Part shown: positions 1 to 8,700 of the stretch, in pieces | Layout of the letters: each line of letters begins with the position of its first letter | Position numbering within the stretch: position 1 is the stretch's first letter | Source: Hydrogenophaga borbori | GTDB lineage: Bacteria; Pseudomonadota; Gammaproteobacteria; Burkholderiales; Burkholderiaceae_C | Direction: 5' to 3' | Assembly: GCF_003417535.1 (NCBI RefSeq) | Contig: NZ_QVLS01000010.1 | Location: forward strand, 166,978 to 230,977 | DNA: 64,000 bases | Notes under the pieces: model-generated | Seen by the model: only the letters and a program-made list of their open reading frames with translations | Databases searched by the model: none | Told to the model about the DNA's origin: nothing | Position numbers and translations under genes: made by a program

Positions 1-297
1 GCGCTGGGCAACCAGGTGCACAACATCGTGCTGGCCGTGCGGGCCGGCGTGACGCGCAAGGAAAGCCTGAAGGACGCGCTGCGCCGCCTGCGCACCGCCG
101 GGCTGAGCCCGATGGGCGTGGTGCTCACGCACGCGCGCAGCGAGCACATCATCGACCGCGCCTACGCGGACTACTACGGCCACGGCCATGCCCCGGGCGC
201 GCGGCGCGCGCCGCGCACCGCCCGGCCAACCCCCGGCCCGGTGCCGCTGACGGCCCAGCCCCGCATCGAACCCACCATGGGCCCGCATTCGGCATGA
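1..297 (+). CDS. C-terminal part of a P-loop ATPase, possibly a polysaccharide tyrosine autokinase
   Basis: The frame is open from the first base and ends in TGA at 295-297, so only the last 98 residues are visible. The segment VLAVRAGVTRKESL, followed by a helix and GVVLTHA, resembles the end of the Walker-type fold in Wzc/CpsD/EpsG autokinases, where a returned NTPase strand reads like LLVVRAG...GVVLN. The nucleotide-binding motifs lie outside the window. The tail after YADYYG is rich in Ala, Pro and Arg and has no tyrosine cluster, unlike typical autokinases. Another ParA/MinD-type ATPase is possible. The J-domain gene follows after 10 nt and is probably cotranscribed. Confidence 0.5.
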   Translation, partial: ALGNQVHNIVLAVRAGVTRKESLKDALRRLRTAGLSPMGVVLTHARSEHIIDRAYADYYGHGHAPGARRAPRTARPTPGPVPLTAQPRIEPTMGPHSA

Positions 298-307
298 GGA
301 CCGTGCA

Positions 308-832
308 GTGACCGCGCCCGGCCGTCCCGCGCCCGACTGGAACCGCCTGCTGTCCACCCTGCTCGATTTCGAGCGCTCGCCCGGGCGCTACCCGGTGCGG
401 CTGCGCGAGCCGCGGCCCCTGTTCGACGGGATCGGCCGCGTGATGCTGCTGGCCAGCGGGCGGGCGGTCGAGGGCCTGCCCGCGACACCCTGGAACGAGG
501 CCGAGCTGCGCCGCGCGGCGCGCTACTTCGTGCGCACGGTGATGCTGCGCCCGGGCGCCGACCCCTTCACCCTGCTCGGCCTGACCCCGGACTTCGAGCC
601 GGCGCAGCTGCGCGAGCACTACCGCCTGATGATCCGCCTGACGCACCCGGACTTCATCGCCGCGGGCGGCCACTGGCCCGCCGACGCCGCGACGCGGGTC
701 AACCGGGCCAAGGACCTGCTCTCATCGCCGCAGCAGCGGGCCCACTTTGCCGCCACGCTGCGCCTGCCGGCCAGCCGGGGGGCGGCGGTGCGCACCAGCG
801 CCTTCCTGCTGGAGGTGCTGGGGGGACGCTAG
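308..832 (+). CDS. J-domain (DnaJ-like) protein
   Basis: This 174-residue protein carries a J domain at about residues 92-150, including the LTHPDF segment with the HPD tripeptide that stimulates the DnaK/Hsp70 ATPase. The domain sits in the C-terminal half behind about 90 residues of unknown N-terminal sequence, the reverse of canonical DnaJ. No Gly/Phe-rich region or zinc-finger repeats are present, so it is a specialised co-chaperone candidate rather than DnaJ itself. The start is GTG at 308, with a GAGGA ribosome-binding sequence about 8 nt upstream at the end of the preceding gene. Its TAG stop (830-832) overlaps the stop of convergent mltA in the tetranucleotide CTAG. Its client is unknown; the upstream ATPase is a candidate by context. 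Confidence 0.7.
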   Translation: MTAPGRPAPDWNRLLSTLLDFERSPGRYPVRLREPRPLFDGIGRVMLLASGRAVEGLPATPWNEAELRRAARYFVRTVMLRPGADPFTLLGLTPDFEPAQLREHYRLMIRLTHPDFIAAGGHWPADAATRVNRAKDLLSSPQQRAHFAATLRLPASRGAAVRTSAFLLEVLGGR

Positions 833-1974
833 CGCGGCCACAGCACCCACAGGCGCAGCGGCTGCTTGAGCGTGGCCGCCTGCCGGTAGGCCTCGTCGTT
901 CCAGCCACCCCAGCCGGTGAACAGGTCCGCGCGCACCGCGCCCAGGATGGCGCCGCCCGTGTCCTGCGCCAGCACCAGGCGGTTGGCCACCAAGGCCGGG
1001 CCCTGCGTGGCCAGCCACACCGGCGTGCCGTAGGGAATGCTCTGCGGGTCCACCGCGATCGAACGCCCCGGCGTCAGCGGCACGCCCTGGGCGCCGCGCG
1101 GGCCGAAGCGCGCGTCCAGCGGGCTCAGCGGATCTTCCTTGAAGAACACCGTGCGCGGGTTGCTCCACAGCATCTCGTTGAGCCGCTCGGGGTTCTGCCG
1201 CGCCCAGGCCTTGATGGATTCCCACGAGGCCTCGCGGATCGCCCCCTGGTCGAGCAGCCAGCGCCCCACGCTCTGGTAGGTGTGGCCGTTGTGCGCCGCG
1301 AAGGCCAGGCGCACCTGGCGCACCCGGCCGTCGGGCTCGGTCAGGTTGACGCGGCCCGTGCCCTGGATCTGCAGGATCAGCGCGTCGATCGGGTCGGCCA
1401 GCCAGGCGATGGCGCGCCCGCGCAGCGCCGCCTGCGCCTCGGGCAGGGTGTCGATCTGCTGGCGCGTGTACCAGCGCTGGCCGCTGGCGGTGGCGGGCAG
1501 ACCGGCGGGCACGCCATACAGCGGCACGCGGTGGGTCGCCGTGGGCTCGCGCGTGGCGTCCATGATGGGCTCGTAGTAGCCCGTGAGCAGGCCGTCCGGC
1601 TCGCGGCCGTCGGCCTCGAGCACGCGGTAGGGCTGCAGGCGCTCCTGCATCCAGGCCTGCTGGCGCGCGGCGTCGGCGAAGGCCAGCGGCCGCGCCTCGG
1701 CGCACACCGCCTCGAAGCCCGGCGCGGGCCGTTCGCAGCCCTGAAGCAGGGCGTTCCAGGCCTCGTGCAGGCCGTCCTGGCCCCAGCCGGGCAGGGCGCT
1801 CCAGGCCACCGGCACCCAGCGGCTCTTGCTGTGCTGCTTGGCCGCCGGGCCCATCGCCGCTTCCGGCGCGGGAACTTCCGGCTGCGGTTCGGGCACCACC
1901 CGTGGGCCCACGGCGCAGGCCGCGAGGCTGCCTACAATGCCCGCCGCCACGGCCCACCGCGCCAGCCTGTTCAT
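829..1974 (-). CDS. mltA: Membrane-bound lytic murein transglycosylase A
   Basis: MltA cleaves the MurNAc-GlcNAc bond of peptidoglycan in the periplasm and leaves 1,6-anhydroMurNAc. The 381-residue product begins MNRLARW, has a hydrophobic signal and the lipobox SLAAC, so it should be an outer-membrane-anchored lipoprotein. Family blocks follow: LTGYYEP, IQGTGRV, AAHNGHTYQSVGRWLL, NPRTVFFKE, then the C-terminal 3D domain with QDTGGAI and DLFTGWG, whose Asp is the catalytic acid region. I chose ATG at 1974 because it gives the complete lipoprotein signal. An in-frame ATG at 1995 and more distant ones would bury the signal. The product feeds the recycling enzymes AmgK and MurU encoded later in the window. 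Confidence 0.93.
   Translation of the reverse strand: MNRLARWAVAAGIVGSLAACAVGPRVVPEPQPEVPAPEAAMGPAAKQHSKSRWVPVAWSALPGWGQDGLHEAWNALLQGCERPAPGFEAVCAEARPLAFADAARQQAWMQERLQPYRVLEADGREPDGLLTGYYEPIMDATREPTATHRVPLYGVPAGLPATASGQRWYTRQQIDTLPEAQAALRGRAIAWLADPIDALILQIQGTGRVNLTEPDGRVRQVRLAFAAHNGHTYQSVGRWLLDQGAIREASWESIKAWARQNPERLNEMLWSNPRTVFFKEDPLSPLDARFGPRGAQGVPLTPGRSIAVDPQSIPYGTPVWLATQGPALVANRLVLAQDTGGAILGAVRADLFTGWGGWNDEAYRQAATLKQPLRLWVLWPR
1933..1938 (+). promoter_or_regulatory. TACAAT -10 box upstream of the 51-residue membrane protein
   Basis: CCTACAATGCC matches the -10 element that recurs before many genes in this window (purB, the response regulator at 33592, the manganese riboswitch). It lies 55 nt upstream of the ATG at 1994 and inside the signal-peptide coding region of mltA on the other strand. 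No clear -35 hexamer is visible. Confidence 0.4.
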
Positions 1975-1993
1975 TCCTTCGATTCCGTCCGCC

Positions 1994-2149
1994 ATGACCT
2001 TGTTGTTGCTCGAAGCGCTGGGCGCGCTGCTCCTGTTGGTGTTCATCGTGTGGTGGACCATGTTCTCCGGTCGCCGCAAGGGCGAACTGCCCGAGGACGG
2101 CGAGCGCGACAAGCCGGCCGCCCGGGAACAGGACCCGCCCGGGCGCTGA
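1994..2149 (+). CDS. Small single-span membrane protein of unknown function
   Basis: This is a 51-residue open frame starting ATG ACC TTG. Residues 3-22 form one strongly hydrophobic helix (LLLLEAL...LVFIVWW). It is followed by a basic patch SGRRKGE and a charged, acidic-to-mixed tail (PEDGERDKPAAREQD). This N-out or N-in single-span layout with a positive cytoplasmic anchor looks like a real small protein and not an accidental frame. A TACAAT box lies 55 nt upstream. The gene starts only 19 nt from the divergent mltA start, so each promoter must lie inside the other gene. I do not recognise the family. Confidence 0.55.
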   Translation: MTLLLLEALGALLLLVFIVWWTMFSGRRKGELPEDGERDKPAAREQDPPGR

Positions 2150-2173
2150 TCGTTCCCGCGTTCGGGCGCCTGC

Positions 2174-2803
2174 TCATGCATCGCGCAGGCGGTTGGCCAG
2201 TTCCACCGCCGACTTCACGCCCATCTTGTCGAACACGCGCGAGCGGTGCACCTCCACCGTCCGCACGCTGATCTGCAGCTGATCGGCCACCAGCTTGTTC
2301 GGCAGGCCGGCCACCACGAGGTTCATGACGTCGCGCTCGCGCTCGGTCAGGCTGTCCAGGCGCTGCTGCAGTTCGTGCCGCACGGCGCGCTCGGCCAGCT
2401 GCGCGGCCGACTGGCGCAGCGCCTGCTCGACCCGGTCGACCAGGGCGTTGTCGGAAAACGGCTTTTCGCAGAAATCGAAGGCGCCCCGCTTGACCGCCGC
2501 CACCGCGGTGGCGACGTCGGCGTGGCCCGACAGGAAGATGATGGGCATGGCCGCCTGCCAGGGCAGCAGGCGCAGCTTCTCGAACAGGGCCAGGCCGCTC
2601 ATGCCGGGCATGCGCACGTCCAGCAGCACGCAGCAGGGCACGTCGGGCGCCTGGCGCGCAATGGCGGCGCCGGCCAGGAAGTCCTCGGCGCTGTCGAAGC
2701 CGTCGCTGATCAGGCGGCGCGTGCGCAGCAGCCAGGCCAGCGCCTCGCGCACGCCGGCGTCGTCGTCCACCAGGTAGATCTTCGCGTCGGGGAATTCGGT
2801 CAT
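2174..2803 (-). CDS. FixJ/DctR-type response regulator
   Basis: This 209-residue regulator has an N-terminal receiver domain (YLVDDD acidic pocket near residue 12, phospho-acceptor Asp in VLLDVRMPGMSG, conserved Lys in EKPF). A C-terminal LuxR-type helix-turn-helix spans about residues 145-205 (LTERERDV...KLVADQLQISVRTVEVHRS). It sits 34 nt downstream of the sensor kinase gene on the same strand, so the two form a cognate pair. The combination of FixJ-type regulator and PAS-containing DctS-like kinase is that of C4-dicarboxylate sensing in Rhodobacter and Burkholderiales. No dctPQM transporter is in the window, so the stimulus is inferred only. Confidence 0.8.
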   Translation of the reverse strand: MTEFPDAKIYLVDDDAGVREALAWLLRTRRLISDGFDSAEDFLAGAAIARQAPDVPCCVLLDVRMPGMSGLALFEKLRLLPWQAAMPIIFLSGHADVATAVAAVKRGAFDFCEKPFSDNALVDRVEQALRQSAAQLAERAVRHELQQRLDSLTERERDVMNLVVAGLPNKLVADQLQISVRTVEVHRSRVFDKMGVKSAVELANRLRDA

Positions 2804-2837
2804 GGGCGGATGATAGGAGCGCGGCCCGCCCGGCCCT

Positions 2838-4898
2838 TCAGGCGGCGTGGGCCTCCAGCGGCTGCGCCGCGTGCGCCTCGGCCACGGGCAGCGTGAAGGA
2901 AAAGCGCGTGCCGCGCGGCAAGGCCGGCTCGAAGTGCAGGGCGCCGCCGTGCTGCTCCACCACGGTGCGGCACAGGCTCAGGCCCAGGCCCATGCCCTCG
3001 GCCTTGGTGGTGAAGAAGGGCGTGAACAGGCGCTGGGCCACCTCGGGCGGCAGGCCCTGGCCGTGGTCGATCACGTCCACGCGCACCCAGCGCGCGCAGC
3101 GCCCCGCGCCCGGCTCGTGGGCTTCGCCCATCACCGGCGCGATGGCGATGCGCAGCACGCGCAGGCCGCTGGCCGTGCCCGGGTCGCCCAGCGGCATGGC
3201 CTGCATGCCGTTGCGCGCGAGGTTGAGCAGCACCTGTTCGACCATGGTGCGGTCGCACCACACGCGCGGCGTGCCGGGCGCGATCTCCACCTGCAGCCGG
3301 ATGCCGCGTTTCTTGGCCTGCAGCGTCAGCAGCGTGGAGATGCCCTCGATCAGCAGATGCGGCTCCACCGCCTCGCGCACCTGGTCGCGGCGGCGCACGA
3401 AGTCGGCCACGCCGCGGATCACGCGGCCCGCGCGCTCGGCCTGCTCGGCGATGCGCCGGATGGCGCGCTCGATGTCGTCGCCCACCGGGTCCTCGCCCCG
3501 TTGCGGCCCCTGCTGCAGCAGGTTGAGCGTGCCGCTGGCGTAGCTGGCGATGGCGGCCAGCGGCTGGTTGAGTTCGTGGCTGATGAGCGAGGCCATCTCG
3601 CCCACCGTGGCCAGGCGCGCCGTGGCCTGCAGCTTGTCCTGCGAGGCGCGGTTGAGCTCCTCGATGCGGCGCTGCTCGGTGAGGTCGATGATGGCGCTCA
3701 TGTAGCCGGTCTGCACGCCCTGCGCGTCGATCAGCGGGGCCTCGATGATGAGGACCGGAAAGCGCGTGCCGTCGCTGCGGCGGAACACCGATTCGTAGCC
3801 TTCGCGCGGCAGGGTCTGCCCGGCCAGGCGCACGGCCTGGCGCTGCTGGTACTCGTCCACCAGCTCGGGCGGCCACCAGGGCGCGGGCAGGCCGCTGCCC
3901 ACGAGTTGCTCGGCGCTCAGGCCCACCATCTGGCAGAAGGCCGGGTTCACGTAGGTGATGCGCCCGCTCATGTCGCGCGCGCGCAGGCCGGTGACCAGCG
4001 AGTCCTCCATGGCCTTGCGAAAGGCCAGGGCGTCGGCCGCGCGCTGCTCGGCGCGCTGGCGCCGGCGCATGTCGCGCGCCAGCAGGGCCAGCACGGCCAG
4101 CAGCGCCAGCGACAGCGCGCCCACCACGCCGGTGAGCACGTTGGGGAACAGGCCGAGCGCGCGGCGCGGACTCTCCAGCTGCAGCAGCAGGGTGTGGCCG
4201 GGCAGGTCGAGCAGGGCGTGCGCGCTGAGGGTGCGCCGCTGCAACGGCACCACGCTGTGCACGGCCAGCCGCGCGCCGTCGCTCTCCACGAAGCTCAGGC
4301 CGCGCCCGCGCAGCGTGGCCGCGTCGGTCAGCTCGGCCAGCATGGCGGGCAGCGAATAGGTGGCGATGAGAAAGCCGCGCGACTCGCCGGCCTCGCTCAG
4401 GGGCAGGCACAGCTCCATCACCTCCAGGCCACGGCCGTCGCGCTTGGGCCAGAAGTAGCTGGCGGAATAGGCGGGCCCCGACAGGCGCAGGGCCGCGTCG
4501 CAGGCCTGGCGCACCTCAGGCAGGGCCTGGCTGCGCGGCAGCAGGTCGAACACGTCGGGCCGGTAGGGCGACAGGCGCTGCGCCAGCACCTGCATGGCCG
4601 GGTCGCGCCACTCCAGCCGCACGAGCTCGCGCCGCTGCGCCAGCAGCTCAGCGGCGGGCGCGTCCCAGCCCGTGGGCGTGGGCGAGAAGGCGTTGAGCGA
4701 CTGCAGGGTCTGCACGTTGCGCAGCAGCGCGCTGCGGATCTCCCCGACCACGGTGGTGGCGTCCTGGTCGAGCGCGGCCTGGTCGCGCCCCACCTCGTAC
4801 TCCGCCGCCAGGAACACCAGCACCGCGAGCAGCGCGGCCACCAGCAGGAGCAAGGCGCCCCACAGCGGCCAGCGGGGCGACTTCAGGGCGCGGCTCAC
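2838..4898 (-). CDS. PAS-containing sensor histidine kinase, DctS-like
   Basis: This 686-residue membrane kinase has a first transmembrane helix at about residues 12-32 and a periplasmic sensor region. A second helix lies at about 253-275 (VGALSLALLAVLALLARD). A PAS domain follows (RDMSGRITYVNPAFCQMVG), then a HisKA segment with phospho-acceptor His in LISHELNQPLAAI. The HATPase domain has an N box (LLNLARNGMQAM), a G1 box (DHGQGLP) and GMGLGLSLCRTVVEQHGG. The PAS and H-box wording is that of the DctS family sensing C4-dicarboxylates. The start is GTG at 4898, 16 nt after the nitrilase-family gene, which suggests cotranscription with it and with the downstream regulator. Confidence 0.82.
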   Translation of the reverse strand: MSRALKSPRWPLWGALLLLVAALLAVLVFLAAEYEVGRDQAALDQDATTVVGEIRSALLRNVQTLQSLNAFSPTPTGWDAPAAELLAQRRELVRLEWRDPAMQVLAQRLSPYRPDVFDLLPRSQALPEVRQACDAALRLSGPAYSASYFWPKRDGRGLEVMELCLPLSEAGESRGFLIATYSLPAMLAELTDAATLRGRGLSFVESDGARLAVHSVVPLQRRTLSAHALLDLPGHTLLLQLESPRRALGLFPNVLTGVVGALSLALLAVLALLARDMRRRQRAEQRAADALAFRKAMEDSLVTGLRARDMSGRITYVNPAFCQMVGLSAEQLVGSGLPAPWWPPELVDEYQQRQAVRLAGQTLPREGYESVFRRSDGTRFPVLIIEAPLIDAQGVQTGYMSAIIDLTEQRRIEELNRASQDKLQATARLATVGEMASLISHELNQPLAAIASYASGTLNLLQQGPQRGEDPVGDDIERAIRRIAEQAERAGRVIRGVADFVRRRDQVREAVEPHLLIEGISTLLTLQAKKRGIRLQVEIAPGTPRVWCDRTMVEQVLLNLARNGMQAMPLGDPGTASGLRVLRIAIAPVMGEAHEPGAGRCARWVRVDVIDHGQGLPPEVAQRLFTPFFTTKAEGMGLGLSLCRTVVEQHGGALHFEPALPRGTRFSFTLPVAEAHAAQPLEAHAA

Positions 4899-4914
4899 GG
4901 GCGCGGCTCGGCGC

Positions 4915-5724
4915 TCAGCAGAGCACGCGGTGTTCCAGGCAGGGCAGCTGCTCGCGCACCTGGCGGATGCGGGCCATGTCGATGTCGGCCAGCGCCAGCC
5001 CCGGGCCCTCGGCGTGCAGGGCCATCACCTGGCCCCAGGGGTCGATCACCATGCTGTGGCCCCAGGTGCGGCGGCCGTTCTCGTGCACGCCGCCTTGCGC
5101 GCTGGCGATCACGAAGGCCTGGTTCTCGATCGCGCGGGCGCGCAGCAGCACCTCCCAGTGGGCCGAGCCGGTGGTGTAGGTGAAGGCGGCCGGCACCAGC
5201 AGCACCTCGGCCGCCAGCAGGCGGTACAGCTCGGCGAAGCGCAGGTCGTAACACACGCTCTGGCCGATGCGCCAGTTCTCGCCGTCGCGCGCGCGCAGCT
5301 CGAAGTGGGTGGGCGTGTCGCCGGCCTGCAGCACCGCCGCCTCGTCGTAGCGCTCGCGCCCGTTGTCGTAGCGGAACAGGTGGATCTTGTCGTAGCGGCT
5401 CAGGCGGTGCCCCTTGGCGTCGAAGCTGAGCGAGGCGTTGGCGGCGTGCGAGGGGTCGCTGGTGGCCATGGGCAGGGTGCCGCCGACGATGCACATCCCG
5501 AGGTCGCGCGCGGCGTCGGCCAGGAAGTCCTGCACGCGGCCCAGGCCCTCGTTCTCGGCGATGAGCAGCTTGTCCTCGTCCTTGGCGCCCATGAAGCAGA
5601 AGTACTCGGGCAGCACCGCGAGCTCGGCCCCGCAGGCGGCGGCCTGGCGCAGCAGGCGAAGGGCTTCGCTGAGGTTGGCGTCCAGGCTGATGCCCGACAC
5701 CATCTGGATGGCGGCGACTTTCAT
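4915..5724 (-). CDS. Carbon-nitrogen hydrolase of the nitrilase superfamily (Nit1/omega-amidase type)
   Basis: The 269-residue enzyme has the Glu-Lys-Cys triad of the superfamily: Glu in AVLPEYFCF, Lys in SRYDKIHLF and the nucleophile Cys in QSVCYDLRF. Family members of this length in proteobacteria are often deaminated-glutathione amidases, which hydrolyse an amide that arises by transaminase error. The substrate cannot be read from sequence alone. It lies 61 nt downstream of yhdP. In related betaproteobacteria this amidase gene usually sits between yhdP and tldD. Here the next genes are a two-component system instead, so tldD is elsewhere or missing. Confidence 0.85.
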   Translation of the reverse strand: MKVAAIQMVSGISLDANLSEALRLLRQAAACGAELAVLPEYFCFMGAKDEDKLLIAENEGLGRVQDFLADAARDLGMCIVGGTLPMATSDPSHAANASLSFDAKGHRLSRYDKIHLFRYDNGRERYDEAAVLQAGDTPTHFELRARDGENWRIGQSVCYDLRFAELYRLLAAEVLLVPAAFTYTTGSAHWEVLLRARAIENQAFVIASAQGGVHENGRRTWGHSMVIDPWGQVMALHAEGPGLALADIDMARIRQVREQLPCLEHRVLC

Positions 5725-5785
5725 GCGGTCAATCCTCCGGCGGAAAGGGGCGTGCCAGCGCCCTGGTGGGGGGAAGCCGGCGAGC

Positions 5786-8700
5786 TTACTGCAGCGTGGG
5801 GCCGGGCGTGGGCGCTGGGGTCGGGCGGGCCAGCTTCTCCACCTGCGGGTCGGCCCAGCCGCCGCTCACGCGGAATTCCTGCGTGGCCGCGCTCTGCAGC
5901 GGCTGGCGCAGCAGGAACTGCGCGAGGAAGCTGCCCAGGCCCACCGCCGGGTTGATGGCGGTGGCGATGAGCGAGGCCGTGCCGGCGTTGAGCTCGGGCA
6001 CCACCACCACCTTCAGGTCCTGCGTCTCGCGCGCGAGGTCGGCCGAGCCTTCCATCAGCACCGCCGCGTTCACGCCCTTCATCTGCAGGTTGTTGGTGTG
6101 GATGACGCCCTGGTCGATGCGCGCGTCGCCGCGCACGAAGTCGAAGGCGAAGCCCTCGGAGAAGACGTCGCGGAAGTCCAGCACCAGGCGGCGCGGCAGG
6201 GCCTGCAGGCTGAGCACGCCGAGCAGGCGGCCCGCGCCCGGGTCGGCCTTGAGGAACTGGCCGCGCTCCACGTCCAGGCGCAGCGTGCCCGCCAGCGTGC
6301 CGAGGTCGAGGTCGAAGGGCGTGCCGATCCAGCCGACGCGCCCCTCCAGCCGGCCCTTGCCGCCGCGCACCAGGCCCTCCTTGCCGAAGCGGCGCAGCAG
6401 CGCGCCGCTGTCGTCCACGTCCAGGCGGAACTGCAGCGCGGTGCGGCGCGCGCCGCCTTCGCCGCCGCCCAGCGGCGCCCAGTTGCCGGAAGCGCTCAGG
6501 CGCGCTTCGGGCAGCGTGGCGCGCAGCGCGTTGAGCCGCCATTCGCCCACGCGCGTGGGCCCGCCGCGGTTGACGGCCTCGATCTCCACGCGGCCGAGCG
6601 AGCGCCCGCCCCACTGCAGGTCGTCCACCGCCACGTCCAGCGCGGGCACGCTGCTGGGCTGCTGCAGCAGGGCATCGGCCTCGCTCGGCGCGGCGGGCGA
6701 GAGCGTGAGGCGCGCCAGGCGCGCATAGAGGCTGCCGGCGCCGGCCGGGCCCGCGGGTCGGAATTCCACGTAGCCGTTGAGCTCGTTCGCGTCGACGTTG
6801 GCGCGCCAGACCGCGCCCTCGCGCGAGGCGCCGACCACCACGCGGTGAAAGCGCCGCCCGCCGGTGAGCACCGCGTCGGCGCGCAACGAGACGGCCTGCG
6901 GCACGGCCTCGCCCGCGCTGGCCAGGGCGTCGGCGCCGCTGCCGCGCAGCAGGGCCTGCCAGGCGTCCAGGTCGAGTTCGCCCACGCGCACCTGGGCGTG
7001 CAGGCCCTGCGGCGGCAGGGCCATGCGCTCGCCAGCCGGCAGGCCCACGGCCAGGGTGCCGCGCAACAGGCGCGCGCCGTCGCCGCGCAGCTCGCGCTCG
7101 GCGAGCAGGTCCACCAGCGGCTGCGCCGCCGGGCCGAGTTGCAGGCTGAGGCGGTCGCTGCTGGCCTGGTCGTTGTGCTGGGCCAGCACGCTGGTCTCCA
7201 CGCGCAGCGGCCAGACCGCCTCGGCGGGTTTGGCCAGCGGCGCCGGCAGGTTCAGCGCCAGGCCCTGCAGGTTGCTGTCGAGGCGCAGTTCGGGCGCGCC
7301 GCCGCGAAAGGCCAGCGTGGCGGTGTAGCGCGCGCTGCCGCTGGCGTGCGCGGCCAGGGCCGACAGCGGGCCCAGCCCGCCCTCGCGCAAGCCGGCCGCG
7401 CTGGCGCTGCCGCTGCCGCGGAACTGCGCCACGGCGCGGCCCTGGGCGTCGGGGCGCAGGCTGCCGTCGAAGCTGAGTTCGCCGCCCAGCACCTGGCTGC
7501 GCGCGCCGCTGAAGGCGAACCCCTGGTGCGTGAAACTGAGCGTGCCGCGCGTGCGGGCCAGCAGCGGCGCGCCGGGCGCCAGGCGCAGATCGGTGCCGTC
7601 GAGCTTGACACTGCCGCTGACCGTGCTGTCTTTCAGGTGCCTGAGCGGCAGCTCGATCTGCACCGTCGCCTCGCCCGGCCCGCTGGCACTGGCCGTGGCC
7701 AGCGCCCCCTCGGTGAGCGCGTTCACCGGAGAGCGCTGCGCGAAGCCCAGCAGCTCGGCGGCCGGGCCCTGGCCATGGGCGCGCACGCGCACCCGCGTGT
7801 CGTGCGCCATGTCCTCGATGTCCACGCCACCCTGGTCCAGCGCGACGCCCGGCGCGCCGTCCAGGCGGCCGCGGATCTCGCTGATGTGGATGTTGCCGCG
7901 GTCCAGCACGAAGCGCGCGCTGGCCTGGCGCACGCCGGGCCAGCGCGCCTCGCCCTGTGGCTGCAGGGCGGCCGGCAGGTAATCGAAGTCCACGCCCTCC
8001 AGCGCCGCCTCGATGCGGAAGCTGCCTGGGCTGTGCCGGGCCTCGTCGAAGGGGATGTCGTCCACCAGGCCCTGGATGCGGAAGCTCACCTGGCGCGCGC
8101 CACCGGCCAGCGCCGCCTCGCGCACATAGCGGCGCGCGTCCTCGGGCACGGACAGCGGCAGGTAGCGGTGCACGGCGGTGCCATCGGCGCGCGTGAGCTG
8201 GGCGCTCAGGTCGAGCACGCCGGGCAGGCGAGGCTGCGCGGGCTGGGCCGCCGGGTCGCCGGTGTGCCAGCGCGCGCGCACCGTGCCTTCGGCGTGCGCA
8301 TTGGCCAGCGAGGCCTGGTCGAGCTCGACGTTGAGGCTGTCCCCCTTGACCTGCCAGCGCACGCGGCCGTCGAAGCGGTCGAGCGCGACCCGCGGGTCCT
8401 CGAACACGTCGGGCAGCAGGAAGGCCCCCTGGCGCACGGCCACCGTGGCCTGGCCGCCGTTCTGGTCGAGGTCGAAGTCGATGTCGGCGCCCTCCACGCC
8501 GGGCCGCCCCGGCAGGGGAAAGCGGCCATTGCGCGAGCGGCGGCCACTGGGCTCGCCGGCCAGGGCGAGCGCGCTCACGCGGCCCTTGGCGCGGGCCACC
8601 ACGTGCTCGGCCATGGGGCCGCTGCCGCGCGCCTGCCAGACCAGGTCCAGGGTGTCGACCCGCCCGCGCGGCTGCAGGCGCGCGAGCCAGCCGCGCGCGT

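Noticed and set aside
2847..5183. A 778-codon + strand frame opposite the sensor kinase
   Set aside because: Same shadow effect; the opposite strand has clear PAS, HisKA and HATPase motifs.
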